NCBI RefSeq assembly: GCF_014648915.1
Contig: NZ_BMSA01000011.1
Coordinates: forward strand, 124,001 to 188,000
Direction of reading: 5' to 3'
Source of the DNA: Streptomyces phaeofaciens
GTDB lineage: Bacteria; Actinomycetota; Actinomycetes; Streptomycetales; Streptomycetaceae
DNA: 64,000 nucleotides
Below, one piece after another: positions 15,502 through 26,762 of this stretch. Every line of letters starts with the position of its first letter. Within the stretch, counting starts at the first letter, position 1. The position numbers were made by a program, and so were the translations under genes. The notes beneath the pieces are model-generated. The model was not told where the DNA came from. It saw only the letters and a program-made list of their open reading frames with translations, and did not search any database.

Positions 15502-15747
15502 ATGGGCAATCCGACGCGGTTTCCGCACATCGTGGTCCACCCGCCGGCGCTGGACGGCTCCCGGCGGGTCACCTCCGAGGACATCGTCCTCGGCGTCGCC
15601 TCGCATCTCGACGACGTGGTCGAGATCCTGCGCCTGGCCGACCTGGACCGGATCGAGGTGGAGGTGAGCGACCTCATCGAGTGGCAGGGCGGCGGCCCGG
15701 ACGACTGGCCCGGACTGTCGGAGCACCATGGACAGCAGGAGGCGTAG
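15502..15747 (+). CDS. Small acidic protein of unknown function
   Basis: An 81-residue protein. It starts MGNPTRFPHIVVHPP and continues with RRVTSEDIVLGVASHLDDVVEILRLADLD, then IEWQGGGPDDW. The pattern resembles a family of small Streptomyces proteins of unknown role that I recognise only by general form. No signal or membrane segment is present. It stands alone behind a very strong hairpin, with no clear Shine-Dalgarno. Confidence 0.6.
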   Translation: MGNPTRFPHIVVHPPALDGSRRVTSEDIVLGVASHLDDVVEILRLADLDRIEVEVSDLIEWQGGGPDDWPGLSEHHGQQEA

Positions 15748-15757
15748 CCGGGCTACG

Positions 15758-15800
15758 TCAACCTCAAATCAACCTCTGAACATGGTTCAGCAGGCTTCAC
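15758..15800. promoter_or_regulatory. Direct repeats and small palindrome before the TIGR04222-like gene
   Basis: TCAACCTC occurs twice with an 11-bp period (15758-15765, 15769-15776), followed at once by the perfect inverted repeat TGAAC-ATG-GTTCA (15777-15789). The 11-bp spacing is one helical turn, as in PhoP- or SARP-type sites, but the sequence does not match a known box well. It is a candidate control region only. Confidence 0.35.
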
Positions 15801-15881
15801 CCACCCCTGTCCGCGGGCACATGGTGGTCACGTGGGGCCCGTCGGCACGGGGGCGGCGGGCCCCCGCCACGGGGGTGCGCC

Positions 15882-16502
15882 ATGCGTCACGACAGCTCGG
15901 TCCGGCTTCAGCCGTACGAGGTCGCGCTGCTGCGGGGAGGTCCCCGCGCGGCCGTCATGACGGCGGTCGTCGACCTGCATCTGCGGGGCGTCGTCGAGGC
16001 GGGCCGGCCCGGCAGACTGCGGACCTCGGGAGCGTCCCCCGAGGCTGCCGGGCAGGCCACGCCTCCCCTTCCGCCGCTCGCCGAAGCCGTGCGTACGGCC
16101 CTCGAACGGCCCGCCGGCCTGCCGGAGCTGCTGGTCCACCCGGCCGTCCGCCGGGCCCTGGCCGAGCTGGTGCGGGGCGTGCGGTCGGCGGGCATGATGC
16201 GTCTTCTGCCACCGCACCGGAGCCGGGCCGGCCGGAACGCGCTGCGGGCCCTGCGGGCCGAACATCCGCTCCCGGCCCACCGCAAGGACGTGCCGCCGGA
16301 CGACGCCGTGCCGGCCGTGGCCCTGTACGGCGAGCAGGCCCTGCACGTCCTCGTGCCGCGCTTCGCCCTGCGGGCCGGGCTGCTGCCGCGTGCCGGCGTG
16401 ACGGACGACAAGCCCTTCCACCGGCGTGCTCCGCGCGGGGGTGGCAGCGGCGGCTCGGGGTACTACTGCGGCGGAGCGACCTCCTGCGGCGGCTCGTACT
16501 GA
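15882..16502 (+). CDS. TIGR04222-like protein with Gly/Cys-rich tail
   Basis: A 206-residue protein. The N-terminus LQPYEVALLRGGPRAAVMTA is the hallmark of TIGR04222-domain proteins, which in Streptomyces usually carry a membrane segment and a Gly/Cys-rich end. Here no clear membrane helix is seen, but a second LLPRAGVTDDKPF block and the tail GGGSGGSGYYCGGATSCGGSY are typical of the family. Function of the family is unknown. It is convergent with gcl. Confidence 0.65.
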   Translation: MRHDSSVRLQPYEVALLRGGPRAAVMTAVVDLHLRGVVEAGRPGRLRTSGASPEAAGQATPPLPPLAEAVRTALERPAGLPELLVHPAVRRALAELVRGVRSAGMMRLLPPHRSRAGRNALRALRAEHPLPAHRKDVPPDDAVPAVALYGEQALHVLVPRFALRAGLLPRAGVTDDKPFHRRAPRGGGSGGSGYYCGGATSCGGSY

Positions 16503-16592
16503 GCGGACCGGGAACCCGCCGGACATGCGGAACCGGACATGCGGAAGGGGGCGGCCCGTCCCCCGGACGGCCGCCCCCGGCAGGGACCCGGC

Positions 16593-18377
<1,785 letters not shown>

Positions 18378-18453
18378 CGAGTACTCCTGCTTCGGCTGTC
18401 GGAATCGCTCTCCCGTCGCGCCCCGCGGTGAGAACTTGGCGTTTCCTTGGAAT

Positions 18454-18489
18454 TTCCACATTGTGGAAAACTTTTTCTACTATCTGGAA
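18454..18489 (-). promoter_or_regulatory. Tandem operator upstream of gcl
   Basis: The pair consists of TTCCA-CATTG-TGGAA (18454-18468; 17-bp perfect palindrome when one base is added on each side) and TTCTA-CTATC-TGGAA (18475-18489), 21 bp apart. Read in the direction of gcl, the imperfect site comes first and the good site second, exactly as before hyi. The region is strikingly AT-rich. Confidence 0.78.
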
Positions 18490-18551
18490 GCAATGTAGGT
18501 GGGCGCGCGAAGGTCGTCAAGAGACGGACACGGGCGGGCCGAAGGAGGACG

Positions 18552-19277
18552 ATGGGGGCCATGTCCGAGAGCGTGCCGGTGCGCTGCCCGGCCTGCCGGC
18601 ACGAGCGCCCCTACACCGCGCCGTCCTATCCGTGCGCGTGCGGTGCCCCCGTCGTCCCCGTGCTGGACCGCCGGACGGCACCCGCGGCCGTCGTCCACCG
18701 GGTGTGGGACGAGGAGTGGATCACCCTGCGCTGCGCGGCCTGCGGCCGCCAGGGTCAGTGGCCGCGCCCCGAACTGGGCTGCCCCTGCGGGACCGTGCTG
18801 CGGATCCCCGTGGCCGGACAGACCGGTCCGGGGCGGCGGCCGGCGGCCGTCGCGAAACCGGCGCCGGCGCCGGTCCCGGCCCCGGCGGCGGACGGCCGCC
18901 GTGCCTTCCGCTCCGTCGCCATCCGTACCGCGCTCGACGCGGTCACCGCCGCCGCGCTGTATCTGCGCTGGCTCGGCCACGGCGACGTCCGGCGGGCCGA
19001 CCAGCGGCCCACGTCCGGCATCGGGCTCGCCGCGAAGGGGCTGCTGGCCCAGGTGGATCCGAGCGTGCGCCCGGCCTCGCTGCGGGACGTGGAGTGCCTG
19101 TGGCTCACGGCCATGACGGAGTCGTCGCGGTGCGTGTACTTCTCGCTCGCCGGGTACGCCGACGACGCCCGCGCCGGCGCCGACCGGCTGGGTGTCCCGC
19201 TGTTCCTGCTGGATCCCACGGGCACCCCGCGCCCGGTGAACGCGACGGCCGCCGCCCTGGACGCCGAGGGCGCCTGA
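18552..19277 (+). CDS. Protein with two zinc-ribbon-like Cys clusters, unknown function
   Basis: A 241-residue cytosolic protein. Two Cys clusters lie in the first 80 residues: CPAC...CACG and CAACG...CPCG, consistent with zinc ribbons. A Pro/Ala linker follows. The C-terminal domain (about 115-241) begins FRSVAIRTALDAVTAAALYL and has DVECLWLTAM and CVYFSLAGYADDARAGADRLGVPLF, loosely like the last part of nuclease-fold domains but without a visible PD-(D/E)xK set. The start is uncertain: ATG 18552 is three bases after GGAGG, ATG 18561 twelve. It is divergent from gcl. Confidence 0.72.
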   Translation: MGAMSESVPVRCPACRHERPYTAPSYPCACGAPVVPVLDRRTAPAAVVHRVWDEEWITLRCAACGRQGQWPRPELGCPCGTVLRIPVAGQTGPGRRPAAVAKPAPAPVPAPAADGRRAFRSVAIRTALDAVTAAALYLRWLGHGDVRRADQRPTSGIGLAAKGLLAQVDPSVRPASLRDVECLWLTAMTESSRCVYFSLAGYADDARAGADRLGVPLFLLDPTGTPRPVNATAAALDAEGA

Positions 19278-19297
19278 GCGACGGCCGGGCGAGGCGG

Positions 19298-20893
19298 TCA
19301 GCCGCCGTACGTCTCGCGCAGCTCGATCTTGCGGACCTTCCCCGACACCGTCATCGGGAAGGCGTCCAGCACCTGGAGCCGGCTCGGGATCTTGTAGTGC
19401 GCGAGCCGCCCCTCGCAGAAGACGCGTACGTCGTCCAGCGTCGGCGGGTCCGCCGGATCGCGCGGGATCACACAGGCGAGGACCTCCTCGCCGTACCTCT
19501 CGTGCGGGACGCCGACGACCTGGACGTCCTGGATCCCGGGGTGCCCGTAGAGGAACTCCTCGATCTCGCGCGGGTAGATGTTCTCGCCACCCCGGATGAT
19601 CATGTCCTTGATCCGGCCGACGATCTCGACGTACCCGTCCTCGCGCATCACCGCGAGGTCCCCGGTGTGCATCCAGCGGCCCGCGTCGACGGCCTCGGCG
19701 GTCTTCTCCGGCTCGTTCCAGTAACCGAGCATCACGCTGTACCCGCGGGTGCACAGCTCGCCCGCCGCGCCGCGCGGCCGCGTCACCCCGGTCGCCGGGT
19801 CGACGACCTTCACCTCGATGTGCGGGAGGACCCGGCCGACCGTGCCGGTGCGGTGCTCCAGGTCGTCGTCGCGGCGGGTCTGGGTGGAGACGGGCGAGGT
19901 CTCCGTCATGCCGTAGGCGATCGACACCTCCGCCATGTTCATCTCGGCGACCACCCGTTTCATCACCTCCACCGGGCAGGGCGAGCCCGCCATGATGCCG
20001 GTGCGCAGGGACGACAGGTCGTAGGAGGCGAAGTCGGGGAGGTTCAGCTCCGCGATGAACATGGTCGGGACGCCGTACAGGGAGGTGCACCGCTCGCGCT
20101 GGACCGCCTCCAGCGTGGCCCCCGGCTCGAAGGAGGGTGCGGGGATGACCATGCAGGCGCCGTGCGAGGTCGCCGCCAGGTTGCCCATCACCATGCCGAA
20201 GCAGTGGTAGAAGGGCACGGGGATGCAGATCCGGTCCTGCTCGCTGTAGCCGACCATCTCCCCCACGAAGTAGCCGTTGTTGAGGATGTTGTGGTGGGAG
20301 AGGGTGGCCCCCTTGGGGAAGCCCGTCGTGCCCGAGGTGTACTGGATGTTGACCGGGTCGTCGCAGGACAGTTCCTCCGGGCGGGCGTCGGGGGTCGCCC
20401 GGGCGAGCAGCGCCTCCCAGCTCGGGTCGCCGATGTACACCACCTCGCGCAGCCGCGCGCACCGGGGCCGCACCTGCTCGATCATCGCCCGGTAGTCGCT
20501 GGTCCGGTGCCGCACGGAGGCGAAGAGCAGGGACACTCCGGCCTGTTCGAGGACGTACTCGACCTCGTGGGTCCGGTAGGCCGGGTTGATGTTGACCATG
20601 ATCGCCCCGATGCGGGCGGTGGCGTACTGGACGAGCACCCACTCCGCGCAGTTGACCGCCCAGATCCCCACCCGGTCGCCCTTGACGACCCCGGCGCCCA
20701 GCAGGGCCGAGGCCAGCCGCTCCACGTCCGCGCCGAACGCGGCGTACGTCCAGCGCCGGCCCGACGGCACGTCGACCAGCGCGTCGCGGTCCGGCCAGGC
20801 CGCCACGGCCCGGTCCAGGTTGGCGCCGATGGTGTCGCCGAGCAGCGGGGTCGCGCCGGTGCCGTGGCTGTACGAGAGGTCCGCGGGGCTCAC
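19298..20893 (-). CDS. AMP-forming acyl-CoA synthetase (FadD-like)
   Basis: A 531-residue adenylate-forming ligase activating a fatty or related acid to its CoA ester. Seen are the P-loop-like YTSGTTGFPKGATLSH, the YGMTETSPVS motif, GRIKDMIIRGGENIYP (hinge and adenine region), and the catalytic Lys in TVSGKVRKIEL at the end. Its start overlaps the stop of the upstream acyl-CoA synthetase (ATGA), so both are translationally coupled. The divergent GAF-LuxR gene probably regulates the pair. Confidence 0.92.
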   Translation of the reverse strand: MSPADLSYSHGTGATPLLGDTIGANLDRAVAAWPDRDALVDVPSGRRWTYAAFGADVERLASALLGAGVVKGDRVGIWAVNCAEWVLVQYATARIGAIMVNINPAYRTHEVEYVLEQAGVSLLFASVRHRTSDYRAMIEQVRPRCARLREVVYIGDPSWEALLARATPDARPEELSCDDPVNIQYTSGTTGFPKGATLSHHNILNNGYFVGEMVGYSEQDRICIPVPFYHCFGMVMGNLAATSHGACMVIPAPSFEPGATLEAVQRERCTSLYGVPTMFIAELNLPDFASYDLSSLRTGIMAGSPCPVEVMKRVVAEMNMAEVSIAYGMTETSPVSTQTRRDDDLEHRTGTVGRVLPHIEVKVVDPATGVTRPRGAAGELCTRGYSVMLGYWNEPEKTAEAVDAGRWMHTGDLAVMREDGYVEIVGRIKDMIIRGGENIYPREIEEFLYGHPGIQDVQVVGVPHERYGEEVLACVIPRDPADPPTLDDVRVFCEGRLAHYKIPSRLQVLDAFPMTVSGKVRKIELRETYGG

Positions 20894-22575
20894 CGGAAGT
20901 CCTCCTCGCGGTACTCGTCCGCCGAGCCCGCTGCCGTCGCCTCGCGCAGCTCGATCCGGCGGATCTTGCCGCTGACCGTCTTGGGCAGCGGGGCGAACTC
21001 CAGGCGGCGGACGCGCTTGTAGGGGGCGAGGACCTCACGGGAGTGCTCGAAGAGGATCTTCGCCGTGCCGGGGCCGGGCTCCCAGCCCTCGGCGAGGACG
21101 ACGTACGCCTTGGGCACGGCGAGCCGCAGGTCGTCCGGGGCGGGCACGACGGCCGCCTCGGCCACCGCCTCGTGCTCCAGCAGCGCGCTCTCCAGCTCGA
21201 AGGGGCTGATCTTGTAGTCGGAGGCCTTGAAGACGTCGTCGGCGCGGCCGACATAGGTGAGGTAGCCGTCCTCGTCCCGTGCGCCGATGTCACCGGTGCG
21301 GTAGTAGCCGCCGGCCATCGCCTCCGCCGTACGGTCGGCGTCGCCGTGGTAGCCGGTCATCACGCCGACCGGGCGGGCCGAGAGGTCGAGCGCGATCTCG
21401 CCCTCGGCCGCGCCGGGCGCGCCCGACACCGGGTCGAGCAGCTCCACCCGGTAGCCGGGGCTGGGCCGGCCCATGGAACCGGTCTTCAGCTCCTGGCCGG
21501 GGCTGTTGGCGATCTGGACGGCCGTCTCGGTCTGTCCGAAGCCGTCCCGGACGGTGACGCCCCAGGCGCGCCGGACCTGCTCGATGACCTCGGGGTTGAG
21601 GGGTTCACCGGCGGCCACGGCCTCGCGGGGCGGGGTGCGCAGCTGGGTGAGGTCGGCCTGGATGAGCATGCGCCAGACGGTGGGCGGGGCGCAGAACGTC
21701 GTCACGCCCGCCCGGTCCATCTCCGCCATCAGCCGGGCCGGGTCGAAGCGGGTGTAGTTGTGGATGAAGACGGTCGCCTCGGCGTTCCAGGGGGCGAAGA
21801 GGTTCGACCAGGCGTGCTTGGCCCAGCCCGGCGAGGAGATGTTCAGGTGTACGTCGCCGGGCTGGAGGCCGATCCAGTACAGGGTCGCGAGATGGCCGAC
21901 CGGGTACGAGGTGTGGGTGTGCTCGACCAGCTTGGGGCGGGCGGTCGTGCCGGAGGTGAAGTACAGCATCAGCGGGTCGTCGGCGCGGGTGGGGCCGTCG
22001 GGGGTGAAGCCGGCGGGGGCGTCGTAACCGTTCTCGTAACGCTGCCAGCCGGTGCCGGTCGTCTCCGGTGCGGCGCCGCCGACGGCGATCCGGGTGTAGT
22101 CCCCCGGCACCTCGTCGAACTTGGCCGTGTCCTCGGCCCGTACGAGCACGTGCCGGACCCGGCCGCGCTCCACCCGGTCGCGCAGGTCGGCGGGGCCGAG
22201 CAGCGGAGTGGCCGGGATGACGACGGCGCGCAGCTTCATCGCGGCCAGGGCGGTCTCCCAGAGTTCGGCCTGGTTGCCGAGCATGACGAGGATCCGGTCC
22301 TCGGCGCCGACCCCGCGGCCGCGCAGCCAGTTGGCGATCCGGTCGGAGCGCTCGGCGAGTTCGGCGAAGGTCAGCCGGGTCTCGGAGCCGTCCTCCTCGA
22401 CGATGTGCAGGGCGGTGCGGTCGTTGCCGTCCGCGATGACGTCGAACCAGTCGAGGGCCCAGTTGAAGTACTCCGGCCGGGGCCACTCGAACCGTTCGTA
22501 AGCGGTGGTGTAGTTCTCGCGGTGCTCCAGCAGGAAGTCCCGTGCCCTGCGGAAGCTCTCCGTCGCCGTCGTCAT
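20890..22575 (-). CDS. AMP-forming acyl/aryl-CoA synthetase (medium-chain or benzoate-like)
   Basis: A 561-residue ligase. Motifs are YFTSGTTARPKLVEHTH (the usual Gly of TTGxPK is Ala here), DGFGQTETA, GRADDVFKASDYKISP and the catalytic KTVSGKIRR. The N-terminal YFNWALDWFDVIA and FSPGWAKHAWSNLFAPW-like segments resemble ACSM/benzoate-CoA ligases. The ATG follows AAGGAGG. It is first gene of a two-gene operon with the FadD-like enzyme, divergent from a GAF-LuxR regulator across a GC palindrome. Substrate unknown. Confidence 0.92.
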   Translation of the reverse strand: MTTATESFRRARDFLLEHRENYTTAYERFEWPRPEYFNWALDWFDVIADGNDRTALHIVEEDGSETRLTFAELAERSDRIANWLRGRGVGAEDRILVMLGNQAELWETALAAMKLRAVVIPATPLLGPADLRDRVERGRVRHVLVRAEDTAKFDEVPGDYTRIAVGGAAPETTGTGWQRYENGYDAPAGFTPDGPTRADDPLMLYFTSGTTARPKLVEHTHTSYPVGHLATLYWIGLQPGDVHLNISSPGWAKHAWSNLFAPWNAEATVFIHNYTRFDPARLMAEMDRAGVTTFCAPPTVWRMLIQADLTQLRTPPREAVAAGEPLNPEVIEQVRRAWGVTVRDGFGQTETAVQIANSPGQELKTGSMGRPSPGYRVELLDPVSGAPGAAEGEIALDLSARPVGVMTGYHGDADRTAEAMAGGYYRTGDIGARDEDGYLTYVGRADDVFKASDYKISPFELESALLEHEAVAEAAVVPAPDDLRLAVPKAYVVLAEGWEPGPGTAKILFEHSREVLAPYKRVRRLEFAPLPKTVSGKIRRIELREATAAGSADEYREEDFR

Positions 22576-22713
22576 CCGTCCTCCTTGCTTCTTGGGTCGT
22601 GCGCCGGTGGGGCGTGCTCGGCGGGTGTCTCGCCCCTTCGGGTCACTCCCGTGGTTCCGGACCATTGCCGGGCGGCTCTCTGACATCGTGTAATCCGTGA
22701 TGCAGGTCTCACT

Positions 22714-22729
22714 ACCCCCGAACGGGGGT
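22714..22729. promoter_or_regulatory. 16-bp palindrome between acyl-CoA synthetases and GAF-LuxR gene
   Basis: ACCCCCG-AA-CGGGGGT is a perfect inverted repeat in the 277-nt divergent promoter region, 138 nt from the synthetase start and 123 nt from the regulator start. It is a good candidate site for the adjacent LuxR-type protein; binder inferred. Confidence 0.6.
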
Positions 22730-22852
22730 GTGCGGTACCTAGGGAGTGTCTTGTGCATCAGGTCGGCTCCGCGTGACGGGGGCTTGAGGACGGGCCCGCC
22801 GCCCCGGCAAGATCCACGAGAGATCCCCTAGCCACGCGGAAAGGGCGAGGAC

Positions 22853-23692
22853 GTGGCAGCAGACGCGGCCGGAACGGCGGAGATGCGCGGTGCGCTGGCA
22901 CGGCTGCGGCGTACGACGGGGCTGCCGGTCGCCTTCGGCGGGCTGGTGGAGCCGGGGCGCCGGCGGATGCGGATCAGCGAGTTCAGCGGCGCGGCCACGC
23001 TCGCGCTCAGCGGGCTGGCGGTGACCTCCGGCAACGGCCTCGGCGGCAAGGCGGTCGCGCTGGCCCGCCCGTGCGCGGTGAGCGACTACTCCCTCTCCCG
23101 GCGGATCAGCCACGAGTACGACGCGGCCGTCGCCGAGGAGGGCCTGCGCTCGGTACTGGCCGTCCCGGTGGTGGTGCGGCGCCGGGTGCGCGGAGTGCTG
23201 TACGGCGCCCTGCGCACCGCCCAGCCGCTGGGCGACCGCACGCTGGACGCGGCGGTGGACGTGGCGCGGGAGGTGGAGCAGGCGCTGGTCGTCGGGGACG
23301 AGGTGCGCGAGCTGCTGACGGCGGCCCGGCCGCAGCCCGACCGCGGTGCCGAGTGGGAGCAGGTGCGGGAGGCGCACGCGGCGCTGCGCGCCCTGGCCCC
23401 GAGGATCACCGATCCGGTCCTGCGTGCCGACCTGCTCGACGTCTGCGGGCTGCTGGCCCCGGGGCGCGAGGAGGGGGCGGCCGCCGGGGAGCGGCCGGTG
23501 GTGCTCGCCCCGCGTGAGCTGGACGTACTGGCGTGTGTGGCGGCGGGGGCGACGAACGCGGCGGCGGCCGAGCGGCTGGGCCTGCGCCCGGAGACGGTGA
23601 AGGGGTACCTGCGGTCGGCGATGCGCCGGCTCGGCGCCCATACGCGCGGGGAGGCGGTGGTCGCGGCGCGGCGGGCGGGACTGCTGCCGTAG
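22853..23692 (+). CDS. GAF-domain LuxR-family transcriptional regulator
   Basis: A 279-residue regulator. A GAF-like sensor spans about residues 10-145 (LRRTTGLPVAFGGLVEPG... SVLAVPVVVRRRVRGVLYGA), and a LuxR-type helix-turn-helix spans about 218-275 (LAPRELDVLACVAAGATNAA followed by ETVKGYLRSAMRRLGAHTR). The start GTG follows GAAAGGGCGAGG. It is divergent from two acyl-CoA synthetases, a common Streptomyces arrangement, so it likely controls acyl-CoA metabolism in response to a small ligand. Confidence 0.9.
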   Translation: MAADAAGTAEMRGALARLRRTTGLPVAFGGLVEPGRRRMRISEFSGAATLALSGLAVTSGNGLGGKAVALARPCAVSDYSLSRRISHEYDAAVAEEGLRSVLAVPVVVRRRVRGVLYGALRTAQPLGDRTLDAAVDVAREVEQALVVGDEVRELLTAARPQPDRGAEWEQVREAHAALRALAPRITDPVLRADLLDVCGLLAPGREEGAAAGERPVVLAPRELDVLACVAAGATNAAAAERLGLRPETVKGYLRSAMRRLGAHTRGEAVVAARRAGLLP

Positions 23693-23887
23693 GAAACATG
23701 GCCGTGGCAGAGTGCTCGGATCACGCCGGGGAGGGGTCCGCACGATCAGATTCCATTCACCGGCGGCCGCGATGAATTTACCTCTGCGTCATGTTGTTAT
23801 CTGACTCACCACGCTGTCCCTCCGAATTTCAAAGAGACATTGCCTAGAATTTGGCCCGGACACGACACACGGAGGGGAGCGGTAACC

Positions 23888-26698
23888 GTGCGACGGGACT
23901 TCAAGGAGCCTGCCAGATGCCGCCCCGACCTGGTCATCGGCAGGGAGGAACTGTTCGGCTCCGCCCGAGACCAGCTGGTGCGCGGCGGCAGCGTGCTGCT
24001 CCACGGCCCCGCCGGAATAGGAAAGTCGACCGTGCTGCGGGCATTGGCCGCGGATTACGGCGAGTCCGCGCACACCGTGTTGCGCTGCTCGGCGACCGAG
24101 TCCGAATCCCACCTCCCGTTCCTGGCCCTGGCGGACCTCTTCGGCCTGGTGCTGGACGAGATCTCGGACAAGCTGCCCTCCGCCCAGCGCACGGCCCTGG
24201 AGTCGGCGCTCACCGGCCGAGGCGAATCGACTCTGCAACGCGACGGCCTCGCCCTGCGCCTCGCCGTGCTCTCGGCCCTGCGCGCCCTGGCCGCGGCCGG
24301 CCCGGTGCTGCTCGTCGCCGACGACCTCCAGTGGCTCGACCCGGCCAGCGCCGAGCTGCTCGGCTTCGCCGCCCGCCGGCTGGGCGACACCCCCGTCCAG
24401 CTGCTGTGCGCGGTGCGCACCGAGGGTCAGGAGTACGACCGGCATCTACGCGCGTCCCCGCCCGACACGCTCGCCGTCCGCCTCAACCCGCTCTCCCGTT
24501 CCCAGGTCTCCGCGCTGCTCGACCACCGCGGCTACACCGCGCTGCCCCGTTCGACCGTGCGGGAGATCCACCGCACCAGCGGCGGCAACCCGCTGTTCGC
24601 CCTGGAGCTGGGCCGCGCGCTCGGCGAGAACCCGGCCCCGCCGCGCCCCGGCGAGCCCCTGCCGGTGCCGACCTCGCTGCGCGCCCTGGTGCTCAGCCGG
24701 CTCGACATGCTCTCCGACGAGGCCCGCCGCACCCTGCTCGTGGCCAGCGCCGGCGCCCGCCCCACCCTGTCCCTGCTGCACGCGGCCGGCCGGGAGAACG
24801 CCGAGGCCGAGACCGCCCAGGCGGCCGCGCTCGGCCTGCTGGCGACCGAGTCCGAGGCTCCGGCCGTACGGTTCGCGCATCCGCTGATCTCGGCGGCGCT
24901 GTACGCGGAGGCGCCCGCCCAGGAGCGCCGGGCCGTGCACGCGGCACTGTCCACGGCCGCCTCCGACCCCATCGAACGGGCCCGCAACCTGGCACTGGCG
25001 ACCACCGGCACCGACCCGGAGGTGGCCGCCCGGCTCGCCGAGGCCGCCGCACTGGCCCGGGACCGGGGCGCACCCTCGGTCGCCGCCTCGCTCGGGCTGC
25101 TCGCCGCCCGGCACACCCCGCCGGACGGTTCCCCGGCCCCGGACGAGCACCGGCTACAGGCGGCGGAGGACTCGATCACGGCCGGCGAGGTGGACCTCGC
25201 CCGGGACATCGCGCGCGAGGTGCTGACCCGGGCCACCGTGCCCGCCGACCGGATCCGCGCCTGGGAGGTCGTCATCGAGGCCGCCGGGCAGGCCCTGGGC
25301 GAGGTCGACTCCGTCTTCCCGCAGGCCCTCGCCGACGCCGGCGACGACCCCCGGCTGCTCGCCCTGGTCCACTACCACCTCGCCTGGCGCAAGCTGATCG
25401 TCGAGGGCGACTTCGCCGAGGCCCGGCAGGAGGCCGCGCACACCGCGGAGCTGGCCGCCCGGGGCGGGGACCGCCGCACCGAGCTGTTCGCGCTGTCCTT
25501 CCAGGCGTCGACGGAGATCCTGATGGGTCATCCGCTCGCGCCGACCACCATCAAGCGCGCGCTGAAGGAGCCTCAGGACCCGTACGTGGCCTGCCATCAC
25601 AACGGCGCCGGGATGGCCCGGTTCCGCTGGCTGCTGATGAGCGACCAGCTCCCCGAGGCCCGGGCCACCATCACCGGGCTGCTGCGCGAGGTGCGCCGGC
25701 GCGGGATGGTCGAGAGCGAGGTGCACTTCCAGCGGTTCCTCGCCGACACCGAACTGCGTTCCGGGCACTGCGGACGCGCCCTGGACCTGGCCCGCGAGAG
25801 CCTGCGGCTGGCCCGCGACTCGGGCATCGGGCTGGGTGCCTCCGCGATGCTCACCTCCCTGGCCGAGGCCTCCGGCGGTGACGTGGACCGGGCGCTCGTG
25901 CTGGCCCGGGAGGCCGCGGACCGCGCCGAGGAGGACGGCGACCAGATGTACCTGTCGCGGGCCCTGGCCGCACTGGGCTACGCCCAGCTGGTGGCCGGGG
26001 ACGCGGCGGGCACGGTGGCCTCGCTGCGCCGGGTGCGGGAGCTGGAGCACGGCCTGGGCATCACCGACCCGGCGCGCGGCCGCTGGCAGGGCGACCTCGC
26101 CGAGGCGCTGGTCCGGGTGGGCGAGCCGGGCGAGGCACAGGACGTCATCGACGTCACCCGCGAGCACGCACTGCGGCTGGGCCGGGAGGGGGTCCTCGCG
26201 GTGCTGGACCGCGCGGAGGCACTGGTGCGGGCGGCGCACGGCGACCACGAGGCCGCGCTGGCCCGGCTGACGTCCGTTCAGGACCGGCTGGCCAAGCTGG
26301 GCTACGGGCTGGAGGAGGCGCGGGCCGCGTTCGCCATGGCCCGGCTGCGCACCCGGCGGGCGGGGCCGACGTCGTACGACGAGGCGGCCCGGCTGTTCCG
26401 GCGGTGCCGGGCACTGCCCTGGCTGCGCCAGGTGGACGCGGCCGCCCTGGAGGGCACGGCCGAGCCGGTGCCGCCCACCCGGGCCGCGCCCGCGGCCGAC
26501 GCGCTGGAGGGGCTGGCCTCGATGGAGCGTCAGGTCGCCGCGCTGGTCATGGAGGGCGCCACCAACCGGGAGATCGCCGCGCGCCTGTTCATCAGCGTCA
26601 AGACGGTCGAGGCGACCCTGACCCGGGTCTACCGGAAGCTGGGGATCCGCTCGCGGGTGGATATCGTCCGACTGGCGGCGGGGCGCCAAGCCAAGTGA
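23888..26698 (+). CDS. LAL-type (large ATP-binding LuxR) transcriptional regulator
   Basis: A 936-residue STAND-type regulator. The N-terminal NTPase has Walker A GPAGIGKST (about 40-48) and Walker B-like VLLVADDLQWLD. A long helical TPR-like middle follows, and the C-terminal LuxR HTH is MERQVAALVMEGATNREIAA with KTVEATLTRVYRKLG. The start GTG 23888 lies ten bases after GGAGGGGAG. The next gene is a secreted trypsin whose promoter carries two GC palindromes, a plausible target. The inducer is unknown. Confidence 0.93.
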   Translation: MRRDFKEPARCRPDLVIGREELFGSARDQLVRGGSVLLHGPAGIGKSTVLRALAADYGESAHTVLRCSATESESHLPFLALADLFGLVLDEISDKLPSAQRTALESALTGRGESTLQRDGLALRLAVLSALRALAAAGPVLLVADDLQWLDPASAELLGFAARRLGDTPVQLLCAVRTEGQEYDRHLRASPPDTLAVRLNPLSRSQVSALLDHRGYTALPRSTVREIHRTSGGNPLFALELGRALGENPAPPRPGEPLPVPTSLRALVLSRLDMLSDEARRTLLVASAGARPTLSLLHAAGRENAEAETAQAAALGLLATESEAPAVRFAHPLISAALYAEAPAQERRAVHAALSTAASDPIERARNLALATTGTDPEVAARLAEAAALARDRGAPSVAASLGLLAARHTPPDGSPAPDEHRLQAAEDSITAGEVDLARDIAREVLTRATVPADRIRAWEVVIEAAGQALGEVDSVFPQALADAGDDPRLLALVHYHLAWRKLIVEGDFAEARQEAAHTAELAARGGDRRTELFALSFQASTEILMGHPLAPTTIKRALKEPQDPYVACHHNGAGMARFRWLLMSDQLPEARATITGLLREVRRRGMVESEVHFQRFLADTELRSGHCGRALDLARESLRLARDSGIGLGASAMLTSLAEASGGDVDRALVLAREAADRAEEDGDQMYLSRALAALGYAQLVAGDAAGTVASLRRVRELEHGLGITDPARGRWQGDLAEALVRVGEPGEAQDVIDVTREHALRLGREGVLAVLDRAEALVRAAHGDHEAALARLTSVQDRLAKLGYGLEEARAAFAMARLRTRRAGPTSYDEAARLFRRCRALPWLRQVDAAALEGTAEPVPPTRAAPAADALEGLASMERQVAALVMEGATNREIAARLFISVKTVEATLTRVYRKLGIRSRVDIVRLAAGRQAK

Positions 26699-26762
26699 GC
26701 GGGACGCGGGGTTAACTGCCTTCGCGGGTCCACCGAGCGCGGGCCCGGCGGCACCTGTGGGT

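Noticed and set aside
15777..15789. TGAAC-ATG-GTTCA as a LexA (SOS) box
   Set aside because: The spacer is three bases and the outer bases do not fit the actinobacterial GAAC-N4-GTTC form; the gene is not a repair gene.
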